Positions 7,792-15,420 are shown, numbered from the stretch's first letter. The stretch: DNA of 15,923 bases from an uncultured bacterium (GCA_937863625.1 CALMGO010000187.1:1-15923), one strand, 5' to 3'. Numbers and translations: made by a program. Notes: generated from the letters alone by a model not told the origin.

Positions 7792-9429
7792 CTACCTTTG
7801 CGCTTTAACGAGCCACGCCGCCGGAACGCCGCGGACGTATTTTGTTACAAGCGCGTCTTTTGTCATGCCCTCAATGTCCCCGCGCGACGAAAGTGCGTCG
7901 CCCCTGTTCGCGACAATCATGAAATCCCAGTCGTCGCTCACGGCAACATAATTTATGTCGGCCCTCACGAGGCCGAACCAGCGCATGTTTTCGACGTAGA
8001 GAACGTCGGCCGGAAACGCGGCAAGACGCGCGCCTTCGGGAGCATTGGTGTTTATATAGTTGAATATCTCGTCGTCGGCGGTCTCGCCCCAGTAGGTGAC
8101 GGGCATGCCGGCCTTGTACGCGCCGGGCAGACCTCCGAGGACAATATTGTAGTATGAAAGCCCGAACGGTTCATACGCAAAAAAAGCGGCCGCTGCCGGC
8201 GCAAGAAGGAAAACAGCGATGACGGCGAATGCGGCTATGCGACGGGGGCGCGCCTTGGCGAGAACGGTGTAAACGTGTTCGGCGCCGATAGCGGCAAGAA
8301 TCGCCACGAAAGGGAAGACCAGGAGAAAGAGACGCGTTCCGTCATAGGGGCGGGCGAGGCCCACGGTGAAAGCCAGAAGCCAGAAAGAGATATTCCAGAT
8401 AAGAAATGTGGCAAACCGGATGGACTCGCGTTTCCGCGCAAGGGCAATGCCGCCACCGACGGCACAAAGGAGCACGGTAACGGGCGTCGTAAGAAGCGTC
8501 ATCACGCTTGCATAGTGCCACGGCGCCTTCTCAAAAAAACGGCCGAAGTAGAACACACTTACATTGGTGCGTGTTATCATGCGGTGGATGGGGTCACCGA
8601 GTCGCGGCAGGTCGACGCCGAATGCGGCGTAGGCGCCGACGACGAATGCGAACTTCTCGCCGAAATACTTTCCGAGAGCGATCACGGGCTCGGCCCAGAG
8701 AAAGGGCCAGCCTGCGAAAAAGACCACCGGCACAATCACAATAGTGTAGAGTATCGCCGGAAGGGCCTTCTTGCGATAGAAATAGAGCCCCCATGGCCAC
8801 AGGACCAACGGCAGTGCAACGGCATTGATCTTAGTGAGGAAAGCAAAGGCGGCCGCGAGGGCGGCGGGAAGGGCCAGTTTGCGGTTGTCCATAGCCGCGT
8901 AGAAGAGCGCAGCGGCGACAAACCACCAGAGGGCCATGTGTATTTCAGCCGTAGCAAGCAGCGAATGCGCGAAGAACTGCGGCATCAGGATCAGGAACAC
9001 GCACGAAAGGACCGCAGCGCAGACCGAGCGTGCGCGCAGTGTGAAGTAGTACACGCCCATAAGAAGAAACGCCATCGCGAAGACCGACGCCACGCGTGCG
9101 GCGTAAAGGCGGCTCATCGAATCGGCAAAGAGCTGCGTGGCAAGCGCCATGCAATACGTGGAGAGCGGAGGATGGCTCGTAAAGCGGCCGAGAGAGTTGT
9201 AGAGGTCATTCCAATTCAGAGTGGCTGGAAGCCCGGCAAACCACAACCGGCAGGACTCTGCGTAAGGCACGTAGAGCGCCTCGTCCCATGCGAGCCCCGG
9301 CCGGGAGAGGTAGCATCCGGCAAGGACAAAATAGGACGTGACGATCGCCACTGCCGGCAGAAGGCCTGCTTGCGTCGCGTGTTCGCGCGGCGCATCCTGC
9401 AGCGGGGCTTTCTTGTGGGCGTTACCCAA
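7792..9429 (-). CDS. GT39/ArnT-like polytopic membrane glycosyltransferase
   Basis: A highly hydrophobic protein of about 545 residues with many membrane spans. Near the N-terminus, after the first span, comes AWDEALY, the acidic D-E pair in the first external loop typical of GT39/GT83 (PMT, ArnT) transferases, and then SHPPLSTY, the HPPL/KPPL signature. These enzymes take a sugar from a polyprenyl-phosphate carrier and transfer it on the outer face of the membrane. Donor and acceptor are not readable here. A C-terminal soluble domain of about 100 residues follows the last span. Start choice is uncertain: no ATG lies close to the first membrane span. TTG at 9429, 17 bases after the upstream stop and preceded by GGGAAAG, is preferred; GTG at 9456 would overlap the upstream gene by 10 bases; an ATG at 9555 would overlap it by 109 bases and add an arginine-rich stretch that reads like out-of-frame DNA. 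Confidence 0.82.
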   Translation of the reverse strand: MGNAHKKAPLQDAPREHATQAGLLPAVAIVTSYFVLAGCYLSRPGLAWDEALYVPYAESCRLWFAGLPATLNWNDLYNSLGRFTSHPPLSTYCMALATQLFADSMSRLYAARVASVFAMAFLLMGVYYFTLRARSVCAAVLSCVFLILMPQFFAHSLLATAEIHMALWWFVAAALFYAAMDNRKLALPAALAAAFAFLTKINAVALPLVLWPWGLYFYRKKALPAILYTIVIVPVVFFAGWPFLWAEPVIALGKYFGEKFAFVVGAYAAFGVDLPRLGDPIHRMITRTNVSVFYFGRFFEKAPWHYASVMTLLTTPVTVLLCAVGGGIALARKRESIRFATFLIWNISFWLLAFTVGLARPYDGTRLFLLVFPFVAILAAIGAEHVYTVLAKARPRRIAAFAVIAVFLLAPAAAAFFAYEPFGLSYYNIVLGGLPGAYKAGMPVTYWGETADDEIFNYINTNAPEGARLAAFPADVLYVENMRWFGLVRADINYVAVSDDWDFMIVANRGDALSSRGDIEGMTKDALVTKYVRGVPAAWLVKAQR

Positions 9430-9446
9430 GGCGCTTTCCCGCGGTT

Positions 9447-10184
9447 TCAGAGACACAGCTTGTTGGCGCCGCCTTTTGCCACGAGCGCGCTGACGCGGTA
9501 AAGGGCATCGATGGACTCTCCGGCATCGCCCCACCATCCGTCGAGCATCTCCCACGTCATGTTGCCGCGCTCGATGTAGGCGTTATTGACGTCGGTAATC
9601 TCGAGTTCTCCTCGCGCCGACGGGCGAAGGTCCGCGATGATGTCGAAGACCTGCTCATCGTACATGTAGATGCCGATGACGGCGAGGTTGGATTTGGGTT
9701 CGCGCGGTTTTTCCTCGATGAGAGCGACACGGTCGCCTTCGCAGACGGCAACCCCGTATTCCCGGGGGTTCTCGACCTCCTTGAGGAAAATCATCGCCCC
9801 GCTGTCTGTGGCCTGAAATTTCTCGGCGGCGGAGAGGATATTGCCTTCGATGATGTTGTCGCCGAGCATGACGACTATCTTCTCGCCTTCGGCGTATTCA
9901 TGTGCGAGACGCAGAGCGTCGGCTATCCCCCCCACGCCTTCCTGGTAGGCATAGGATAGCCACCTGAGCCCGTACTCGCGGCCGTTGCCGAGAAGGCGTA
10001 TGAACTCGCCGACATTGTTGCCGCCGGTGACAAGGAGGACTTCTTCAACACCCGCGTTCACGAGTGTCCTGATGGGGTATGTGATCATCGGCTGGTCGTA
10101 GACCGGCAGGAGGTGCTTATTGGAGACTTTAGTGAGCGGATGGAGTCTCGTGCCGAGGCCGCCCGCGAGAATGACGCCCTTCAT
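9447..10184 (-). CDS. rfbA: Glucose-1-phosphate thymidylyltransferase-like nucleotidyltransferase
   Basis: The protein has 245 residues and belongs to the RmlA/RfbA nucleotidyltransferase family, which makes dTDP-glucose from dTTP and glucose-1-phosphate in the cytoplasm. Seen: GGLGTRL (8-14) nucleotide-binding loop, the NKHLLPVYDQPMI block with its lysine, LGDNIIEGN around 117-125 with the metal-binding Asp, EEKPREPKSN, and RGELEITDVNNAY. It is shorter than the roughly 290-residue enterobacterial enzyme and lacks that C-terminal extension. The usual W-DTGT segment reads GWWGDAGES here, like the short type found beside small RmlC-like proteins. Nucleotide and sugar specificity are therefore less certain than the family. 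The ATG follows the TGA of the epimerase gene with no gap (TGAATG), and AAAGGA stands upstream, so the two are translationally coupled. The genes for dTDP-glucose dehydratase and dTDP-rhamnose reductase are not in the window. Confidence 0.85.
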   Translation of the reverse strand: MKGVILAGGLGTRLHPLTKVSNKHLLPVYDQPMITYPIRTLVNAGVEEVLLVTGGNNVGEFIRLLGNGREYGLRWLSYAYQEGVGGIADALRLAHEYAEGEKIVVMLGDNIIEGNILSAAEKFQATDSGAMIFLKEVENPREYGVAVCEGDRVALIEEKPREPKSNLAVIGIYMYDEQVFDIIADLRPSARGELEITDVNNAYIERGNMTWEMLDGWWGDAGESIDALYRVSALVAKGGANKLCL

Positions 10185-10640
10185 TCAGCCGTCCTTTCGT
10201 GCCCAGTCATAGGGGATTTCGCCCGAGCGTGGGTCAACACGGAACTCGTCGGGCTCTTTGTAGTTGTACGTTGCCGTAGGGGTGTTTATGACTATGGCTT
10301 CGGTGTCGCTAATGCATTTGAAACCATGGTAGACCAGCGGCGGGATAGTGACGAGAGCAGGGTTGTGGTCGCCGATGAAGAACTCGTTTATCTCGCCCTT
10401 GGTGAAGGAATCATCACGGGAATCATAGAGTACTACCTTCATCATGCCCTTTACCACGGCGAAGTTATCGGTCTGGCTCTTGTGGTAATGCCACGCCTTG
10501 GTAACTCCGGGGTAGGCGCTGGTGAGGTAAACCTGGCCGAATTCGATGAAACATTCGTCATCAGCGCGCAGTATCTCCATGAGGCGGCCGCGCTCGTCCG
10601 GGATGACTTTGAGTTTCTTTACCCTTACGCCGTCAATCAT
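10185..10640 (-). CDS. rfbC: dTDP-4-dehydrorhamnose 3,5-epimerase-family cupin
   Basis: The protein has 151 residues, somewhat shorter than the 180 or so of classical RmlC. The cupin core shows WHYHKSQTDNF (His51, His53), VKGMMKVVLYDSRDDS, IPPLVYHGF (His105), a TATYNY segment where RmlC has its catalytic tyrosine region, and a final VDP...IPYDW that matches the NDP...I.WP end of RmlC. Family members epimerise C3 and C5 of dTDP-4-keto-6-deoxyglucose in the cytoplasm. The WHYH.SQTD form is typical of a short subgroup found next to short RmlA-like proteins, so the exact substrate is inferred. The start ATG has AAGGGG eight bases upstream. It is the first gene of the leftward operon and directly abuts the nucleotidyltransferase gene. 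Confidence 0.85.
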   Translation of the reverse strand: MIDGVRVKKLKVIPDERGRLMEILRADDECFIEFGQVYLTSAYPGVTKAWHYHKSQTDNFAVVKGMMKVVLYDSRDDSFTKGEINEFFIGDHNPALVTIPPLVYHGFKCISDTEAIVINTPTATYNYKEPDEFRVDPRSGEIPYDWARKDG

Positions 10641-10679
10641 GGCAAAAGCCCCTTCTCAAGGATACGTTTGAGCCCCTGT

Positions 10680-10706
10680 TCTATAGCAAGAGTGGGCATT
10701 AGTCAA
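10680..10706 (-). promoter_or_regulatory. Candidate promoter of the epimerase operon
   Basis: Reading leftwards, TTGACT (10701-10706) and TATAGA (10680-10685) are separated by 15 bases, about 40 bases before the epimerase ATG. Each hexamer matches the consensus well (five of six), but the spacer is short. A perfect TATAAT on the same strand at 10769-10774 lacks a recognisable -35 box and lies within the inverted repeat annotated at 10752. Confidence 0.4.
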
Positions 10707-10751
10707 TAGGAGAGCGGTCAACGGCCGCCGTCGCGGTGACGCAAATGCCCG

Positions 10752-10777
10752 GTGGATAATACTTAACGATTATACAC
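10752..10777. promoter_or_regulatory. AT-rich 26-bp inverted repeat, candidate operator
   Basis: An even-centred dyad with half-sites GTGgATAATacTT and the complementary arm AAcgATTATaCAC; 10 of 13 base pairs are symmetric. It lies in the divergent region, about 112 bases upstream of the epimerase start and about 133 bases upstream of the DUF2339 start, in a much more AT-rich patch than its surroundings. It is not followed by a T-run and does not look like a terminator. The binding protein is unknown. Confidence 0.4.
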
Positions 10778-10826
10778 TATACCCTGCGCCGGTGGCGGAC
10801 CGAAAAGTATTGTGAATTCAATTTTG

Positions 10827-10855
10827 TTGACGCGAAGGCAAAACGACCGGAGAAT
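10827..10855 (+). promoter_or_regulatory. Candidate promoter of the DUF2339-DUF3999 unit
   Basis: TTGACG (10827-10832) and GAGAAT (10850-10855) are 17 bases apart. The -35 box matches five of six positions and the -10 box four of six. The predicted start near 10862 would leave a leader of about 48 bases ending in GGGAGG (10898-10903) six bases before the ATG. Confidence 0.35.
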
Positions 10856-10909
10856 TGCCGCCGACTGCACGGGCTTTGAGGTCGGATAACCGGAAAAGGG
10901 AGGACACCC

Positions 10910-13324
10910 ATGCCTGAAGTGACCCTGGCGATAGTGGCCATACTGCTGGTTTTCGCAGTACCTATAATCGGCGGCATACTCGGCTTTGTGGCAGTCCGCA
11001 AGCTGGGCGCCATGGCGGAAAAACTGGATTTGATGCGTTCGCAGTTGGATTCCATGTACAGAGACATAAGGAAAGTGGAGCAGATCGCCAGGGGCCCCGC
11101 AGCAAAGGCCGAACCGGAAAAGGAGCCCCCGCAGGAACCGGCGGTACCGCCGCGCCAAGTGGCTGCGGCGCCTCCACCTCCTCCCCCTCCGGCGCCGGCG
11201 GTTTCTAAACCCGCCGAAGAAAAGCGCCCAGAGGCGGAGGTCTCGGAGGAAAAGGCGCGGGAATCCGTGCATACAAGACAGGAGGTCTCGAGGCTGGCGC
11301 CGCAGCCGCCTTTTGCCCCGGCAAAGGCACCAGGTGGGGACAATTCCTGGGCACAGTTTGAAAAGACCGTGGGCACAAAATGGGTGGCATACGCGGGAGG
11401 GGTGCTGCTTTTCTTTGCGGCGGCCTTTTTCGTGAAATTCGCCTTTGACAGCGGATGGCTTCGGCTGGGGCCGCAGGCCAGGATCGCGGGGGGGATGATA
11501 TTCTCCCTGGCGCTTGTCGTAGCGGGGGACATGGCAATACGGCGCAAAATGGCGCCATTGGGACATAGCCTCATGGGGGCGGGACTTGCGAGCCTCTATG
11601 CGGTCATATTCGCAGGATACAAAATATATGATCTCTATCCCCAGACGGCGGCATTTGCATCGATGGCGGCGGTGACGGCAGGCGGCATGGCTCTTGCCGT
11701 GCTGCATGACGCGGTTGTCATGGCTATCATCGCGATACTTGGCGGCTTTCTCACTCCGGTGCTATTGTCGACAGGGGTGGACGCGCGGGATGCTCTTTTC
11801 ACGTATGTGATGCTGCTCGACGCAGGCGTGCTGGGGGTGTCTATCTTCAAGAAATGGCGGGCGCTTGAGATCCTGGCGTTTGCCGGGACGACTATTTTGT
11901 ACGGGGCGTGGCATTCGAGTTTCTACGCGGAAGAAACGCTCCTGCCTGCGCTCTTGTGGCTTGGCGGGTTTTATGTCGTCTTCCTGTTTGTACCCTTTGC
12001 ATATCACCTGAGGACGAAAGACGGGATAACCGTGGAGCGATTTCTGCTGGCGGTGGCAAACGCCGTATGGGCGTTTGTGCTATCATACCAGATGCTGTAT
12101 CAGAAACACGAGGTGGCGCTCGGGTTTGTGGCGCTCGCGCTCGCGGCGGTGTACCTTGTGATGGGTATCGTGGTAAGAAAGAGAATGCCCGGAGAAATAA
12201 CGGCTCCGGTCTTCGGGTTTGTTGCGATGGCCATAACGTTCCTTACGATGGCGGTGCCGCTTGAGCTGGGCCTTAACGGGATTCTTCTCGCATGGGCGGT
12301 GGAAGGTCCGGTGCTTTTGTATCTCGGGTATCGGTTTGACTACAAGCCGGTGCGGGTGCTGGCGTTTTGCGTGCTTGCGATTGCGTTCTTCCGCCTGGTC
12401 ACGGAGAACTGGCCAAACCACAGTGCCCTTTTCGTGCTGTTCTGGAACGTCAAATGGGGCGTGGCAATGAGCGTGCCTGCGGCGATGGCGGCGTTTGCCG
12501 TCATACACCACCGGTGGCGAAAGATGGATTGGGAAGTCGACAGGAAGCTGAAGATTACGGCGGCGGTAGTGGGAGGGCTCCTGGCGACTGCGCTCGTGGC
12601 AGCAGAAGTAACAAGATGGGTTACGCTCAGACCTCTCATGTCAGACTCCTATTCGGACTATCTCGCGCAGTGCGCGGTCATCTTCGTACTGGCGGTCAGC
12701 GCGGCGATACATATGGCGGCGGGAGTCAAGACCAAATGCAAGGCGGCATTAGGTGCGGGGTTTGCGGTGCTTACAGTGGGCATACTCGTCCTGATGCCGC
12801 TCTATGGCGATAAAAAACTCCTCAATTACACCATCTACGCTAATCTGCGCTTTGTCATGGGCCTTCTGTGCGTGGCCGGAGTCTTCGCATACGGCAAATT
12901 GGCGGCAAAAGCTGTCTTTGAGGGTGACGAGGCGGCGCGCATCCGGGTCACTGGATACTCGCTGGGGGCGGTGATACTCCTGATCCTCTTGAGCACTGAG
13001 ACGTACACGTACCTCCTGTGGGCCTTTGCCGAGGCGCAAAAGGCCAGGTGGGCGGCGTCAATGTCCCTTTCTGTGGTATGGTCGCTCTACGCGACGGCCG
13101 CGCTGGCGCTTGGGTTCAGGTGGCGCACGCGCTATCTGAGATTTGCGGCGTTGGCGCTCTTTGGCATAACGGCATTTAAGGTAGTCATTGTGGACATGGC
13201 GGACCTCAAGCAGATATTCCGGATAGTGTCGTTTTTCGCCTTGGGCGCCCTTTTGATTGCGGCGGCATTTCTATATAACCGGGTGGAAAAGCGAGTGGCT
13301 GACTTCTTTGGAGAGAAACCATGA
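10910..13324 (+). CDS. DUF2339 polytopic membrane protein
   Basis: The protein has 804 residues. A single hydrophobic segment (about 5-28) is followed by a short charged helical stretch (30-60, possible coiled coil) and a proline/alanine/glutamate-rich linker (about 62-143, including a run of seven prolines). Then comes FEKTVGTKWVAYAGGVLLFFAAAFFVKFAF split over residues 150-179 in the family's usual entry to the membrane core: an acidic residue, VG..W, and a first span. From there to the C-terminus hydrophobic segments follow almost without a break. This is the pattern of DUF2339 (PF10101) predicted inner-membrane proteins; their function is not known. It overlaps the next gene by four bases (ATGA at 13321), so the two products are translationally coupled and likely form one complex. 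Start: ATG with GGGAGG six bases upstream. Confidence 0.85.
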   Translation: MPEVTLAIVAILLVFAVPIIGGILGFVAVRKLGAMAEKLDLMRSQLDSMYRDIRKVEQIARGPAAKAEPEKEPPQEPAVPPRQVAAAPPPPPPPAPAVSKPAEEKRPEAEVSEEKARESVHTRQEVSRLAPQPPFAPAKAPGGDNSWAQFEKTVGTKWVAYAGGVLLFFAAAFFVKFAFDSGWLRLGPQARIAGGMIFSLALVVAGDMAIRRKMAPLGHSLMGAGLASLYAVIFAGYKIYDLYPQTAAFASMAAVTAGGMALAVLHDAVVMAIIAILGGFLTPVLLSTGVDARDALFTYVMLLDAGVLGVSIFKKWRALEILAFAGTTILYGAWHSSFYAEETLLPALLWLGGFYVVFLFVPFAYHLRTKDGITVERFLLAVANAVWAFVLSYQMLYQKHEVALGFVALALAAVYLVMGIVVRKRMPGEITAPVFGFVAMAITFLTMAVPLELGLNGILLAWAVEGPVLLYLGYRFDYKPVRVLAFCVLAIAFFRLVTENWPNHSALFVLFWNVKWGVAMSVPAAMAAFAVIHHRWRKMDWEVDRKLKITAAVVGGLLATALVAAEVTRWVTLRPLMSDSYSDYLAQCAVIFVLAVSAAIHMAAGVKTKCKAALGAGFAVLTVGILVLMPLYGDKKLLNYTIYANLRFVMGLLCVAGVFAYGKLAAKAVFEGDEAARIRVTGYSLGAVILLILLSTETYTYLLWAFAEAQKARWAASMSLSVVWSLYATAALALGFRWRTRYLRFAALALFGITAFKVVIVDMADLKQIFRIVSFFALGALLIAAAFLYNRVEKRVADFFGEKP

Positions 13325-14670
13325 AGACGCTTGCCGTGGTGTGCGTGGCGCTTGCGGCGCCCTTGTGTCTGGGGGCCGGTGGGGAGGATATCGCCGACTG
13401 GACGACGATGGCGCCTGTTACGGTATCTGACTACTCGAAGCCCCTTGCGGAGTTCGCCATAACCCAGGACGTCTTTGATGCGGCACGGCCGGACCTCTCT
13501 GACCTGCGGATAATCGATGATACCGGCGCCGAGGCGGCTTACGCGGTGAGGGCGGCCGGAGGGAGTAAAAGCCTCGTGCCGCTGGCCGGGAAACTTTTCA
13601 ACGAGGCGCACGCACCTGGCAACGAAACATCAGTGATGGTGGATTTCGGCTCAAACGTCATGAAGAACCGCATAGAGGTCACGACCTCCGGGGAAAACTT
13701 CTGGCGAAGGGCCATGGTCGAGGCAAGTGACGACGCCAAACAGTGGTACATGGTGGTCGACGGGGCGCTCCTGGTACGAAAGGCGGGGGACGCAAGCGCC
13801 GCGACATACGACAAGAAGCGAATCGCCTTTCTCGACAATAACCGTCGGTTCATGCGGGTCACAGTCTACAACGCAAGCGAAGACGCCGAAGACGTCACGA
13901 TACTCGACATAAAGTGCTGGCAGTATATCGCAACTCCGCCTGAGACGCTTCCGGTGGAAATCGCCTCGACGACGCTGGCGGAAGATGAGAAGGCAAAGAG
14001 AACGGACATCACGCTCGACCTTGCATGGCGCAACTTGCCGCTTTACAGCGTTGAACTGGATTTTGAAAATGCCAATTTTCTGAGGCGCGTTTCACTGTCG
14101 GGTAGAAACAGCGAGACGGAGGTCATGAGGCGCAGGGTCGAGGACGCACCGGCCATAGAAGAGACCGTCAAGACGCCGTGGCGGGAAATGACGCGCGACG
14201 TCATATACCGATACACAGGCGGCGGGAAGGTCGATGAGTCGCTTGCGTTTTCGCCGGTCGAGGGGCGCTACCGATATCTCAAGGCGGAGGTCTATAACGC
14301 AAGCGACGCGCCACTCGTCTTCAAAAGGGCAACCGTGCGGATGCTGGCATACTACGCGGCGTTTGAGCCCAGGGAGGGGCGGACGTATACGCTCTACTTC
14401 GGCAACGAACGGGCGAGGACGCCCTCGTATGACCTCGTCAATTACGTCAACAGGTTGCGCGGCGACGGGGTGTCGGTGGCGCAGGTGGGAACCGCGGCGC
14501 CCAACGGTGTTAAGAAGGCTGCCAGGGAACTCTCATGGAGCGAGCGCAACAAGTGGGTCATCTACGTCGCGCTGGCTGCGGTGCTTATAGTGCTGGCGGT
14601 TCTCGTGAAGCGCCAGATCAACGAACTGGCCGCAACACAAAAACCCGCCGAGCCGCCGGAGGACAAATAG
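13321..14670 (+). CDS. DUF3999-family exported protein with C-terminal membrane anchor
   Basis: The protein has 449 residues. A signal peptide (core about 4-17, possible cleavage after LGA at 19) leads a beta-rich extracytoplasmic region; one transmembrane helix at about 411-429 (VIYVALAAVLIVLAVLV) is followed by a short cytoplasmic tail rich in charged residues and proline. Position next to DUF2339 and topology match DUF3999 (PF13163), which often accompanies DUF2339. The segment around residues 102-150 (VDFGSNVMKNRIEV, then FWRRAMVEASDDAKQW) reads like a galactose-binding/discoidin fold, and a similar pattern recurs around 245-260; this suggests binding of a glycan or cell-surface ligand, but that is inference. 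No catalytic motif is recognised. GGAGAG stands just upstream of the ATG, and the start overlaps the DUF2339 stop. No terminator is visible in the 22 bases that separate it from the convergent acetyltransferase gene. Confidence 0.75.
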   Translation: MKTLAVVCVALAAPLCLGAGGEDIADWTTMAPVTVSDYSKPLAEFAITQDVFDAARPDLSDLRIIDDTGAEAAYAVRAAGGSKSLVPLAGKLFNEAHAPGNETSVMVDFGSNVMKNRIEVTTSGENFWRRAMVEASDDAKQWYMVVDGALLVRKAGDASAATYDKKRIAFLDNNRRFMRVTVYNASEDAEDVTILDIKCWQYIATPPETLPVEIASTTLAEDEKAKRTDITLDLAWRNLPLYSVELDFENANFLRRVSLSGRNSETEVMRRRVEDAPAIEETVKTPWREMTRDVIYRYTGGGKVDESLAFSPVEGRYRYLKAEVYNASDAPLVFKRATVRMLAYYAAFEPREGRTYTLYFGNERARTPSYDLVNYVNRLRGDGVSVAQVGTAAPNGVKKAARELSWSERNKWVIYVALAAVLIVLAVLVKRQINELAATQKPAEPPEDK

Positions 14671-14692
14671 CCGCGGGACTCAAGGAAACGCC

Positions 14693-15271
14693 CTACCCTC
14701 CCAGGTCGATTGAGTCGAGCACACTGCCGGAAAGGGCGTCTCGAACTTTTCGCCAGTCTTCGCGTTCGGCGTCGGAGCGTATGTCGGGCACAAACCCGAG
14801 AGCCAGATACACCGCTATCGCGCGTACGCGGTAGTGCTGCGTGGCGAGAACCGCGCTGTCGCATCCGAGATCCGCGAGCCGTTCGAGGACTCTGGCCACC
14901 AGCGGCTTTGCCAGCCCCCTGCCCTGCGCAGCTGGGGCAATAGCCACCCAATGCACGCGTCCGCGCATAGTCCCCTGTTCCTCGGGGCCAAACCATGCAC
15001 TCGCCGTGCCGACGTCATTGCCCGAGCCGTCGCAAATGTAGAACTGCATCTCTGCCAAAAGAGCATCGTCAGCGCCAAACTCCTTGCGAAACGTGTCCAG
15101 CGCGACGGAATTGAACACATGGTCGGCGGCCGACCAGACGCAAAACCATGTGTCGGCGTCGCCCGGGCGATACATGCGAAACTCGTACGGTTCCGGCAGG
15201 GTCGCATCGGGAATATTATCGAGATCTGCGCGGATCATGTGAATGTTTCGAGATTTGACGTCCTGAGCCAT
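14693..15271 (-). CDS. GNAT-family N-acetyltransferase
   Basis: The protein has 192 residues. The GNAT fold is shown by the EFRMYRPGDAD beta-1/alpha-1 start (30-40), the acetyl-CoA pyrophosphate loop QGRGLA (116-121) inside VHWVAIAPAAQGRGL, and the late AIAVYLALGFVPD segment (151-163). It should transfer an acetyl group from acetyl-CoA to an amine; the acceptor is unknown. The ATG at 15271 is chosen because AAGGAG (15277-15282) stands five bases upstream; an earlier in-frame ATG at 15307 would add 12 residues and leave this Shine-Dalgarno inside the coding region. The gene is monocistronic as far as can be seen and diverges from the ribbon-helix-helix gene, with which it shares a short intergenic region. 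Confidence 0.83.
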   Translation of the reverse strand: MAQDVKSRNIHMIRADLDNIPDATLPEPYEFRMYRPGDADTWFCVWSAADHVFNSVALDTFRKEFGADDALLAEMQFYICDGSGNDVGTASAWFGPEEQGTMRGRVHWVAIAPAAQGRGLAKPLVARVLERLADLGCDSAVLATQHYRVRAIAVYLALGFVPDIRSDAEREDWRKVRDALSGSVLDSIDLGG

Positions 15272-15313
15272 GAGAACTCCTTTGGGCAAGCGGCTTTTTC
15301 GTGTCAATGGGCA

Positions 15314-15341
15314 ATTGTAGAAAACGCCGCACTGGGAGCAA
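15314..15341 (-). promoter_or_regulatory. Candidate promoter of the acetyltransferase gene
   Basis: Reading leftwards, TTGCTC (15336-15341) and TACAAT (15314-15319) are 16 bases apart. The -10 box matches five of six positions, the -35 box only three. It would give a leader of about 35 bases. A TTGACA on this strand at about 15302-15307 has no matching -10 box downstream. Confidence 0.3.
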
Positions 15342-15348
15342 GCCGGGA

Positions 15349-15377
15349 TTGACGAATGAGTAATACATTGTAATAAT
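15349..15377 (+). promoter_or_regulatory. Promoter of the regulator-metal transporter unit
   Basis: TTGACG (15349-15354) and AATAAT (15372-15377) are separated by exactly 17 bases; both match the consensus at five of six positions. The predicted start is near 15384, which is downstream of the first two in-frame ATGs (15379 and 15382) and so supports the ATG at 15421 as the translation start. The 25-bp inverted repeat at 15356 covers the spacer and the -10 box. Confidence 0.55.
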
Positions 15378-15380
15378 CAT
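15356..15380. promoter_or_regulatory. 25-bp inverted repeat over the -10 box, candidate operator
   Basis: An odd-centred dyad with half-sites ATGAgTAaTACA and TGTAaTAaTCAT around a central T at 15368; 10 of 12 pairs are symmetric. It starts two bases after the -35 box and ends three bases after the -10 box, so a bound protein would block RNA polymerase. The first gene downstream encodes a DNA-binding protein of the ribbon-helix-helix class, which makes autoregulation the simplest reading. The AT-rich palindrome is also of the general kind used by Fur/Zur proteins, so the binding protein is not settled. Confidence 0.55.
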
Positions 15381-15420
15381 GATGGAAGCGAGAGTTGCCA
15401 AGACGTTTGGAGCTGAGGAT

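Noticed and set aside
8275..9501. Open frame of 408 residues on the + strand
   Set aside because: It is antisense to the clearly supported glycosyltransferase gene; it is full of charged low-complexity stretches and has no family motif.
10769..10774. Perfect TATAAT on the - strand upstream of the epimerase gene
   Set aside because: No acceptable -35 box lies 16-18 bases upstream and there is no extended -10 TGn, so it is not called as a promoter on its own.
14671..14692. Possible terminator between the convergent DUF3999 and acetyltransferase genes
   Set aside because: No stem-loop followed by a T-run can be found on either strand in or right around these 22 bases.
10752..15380. Shared TAATAC string in the two inverted repeats at 10752 and 15356
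   Set aside because: The dyads have different centres (even and odd) and different outer arms; six shared bases in AT-rich sites are not enough to claim a common regulator.
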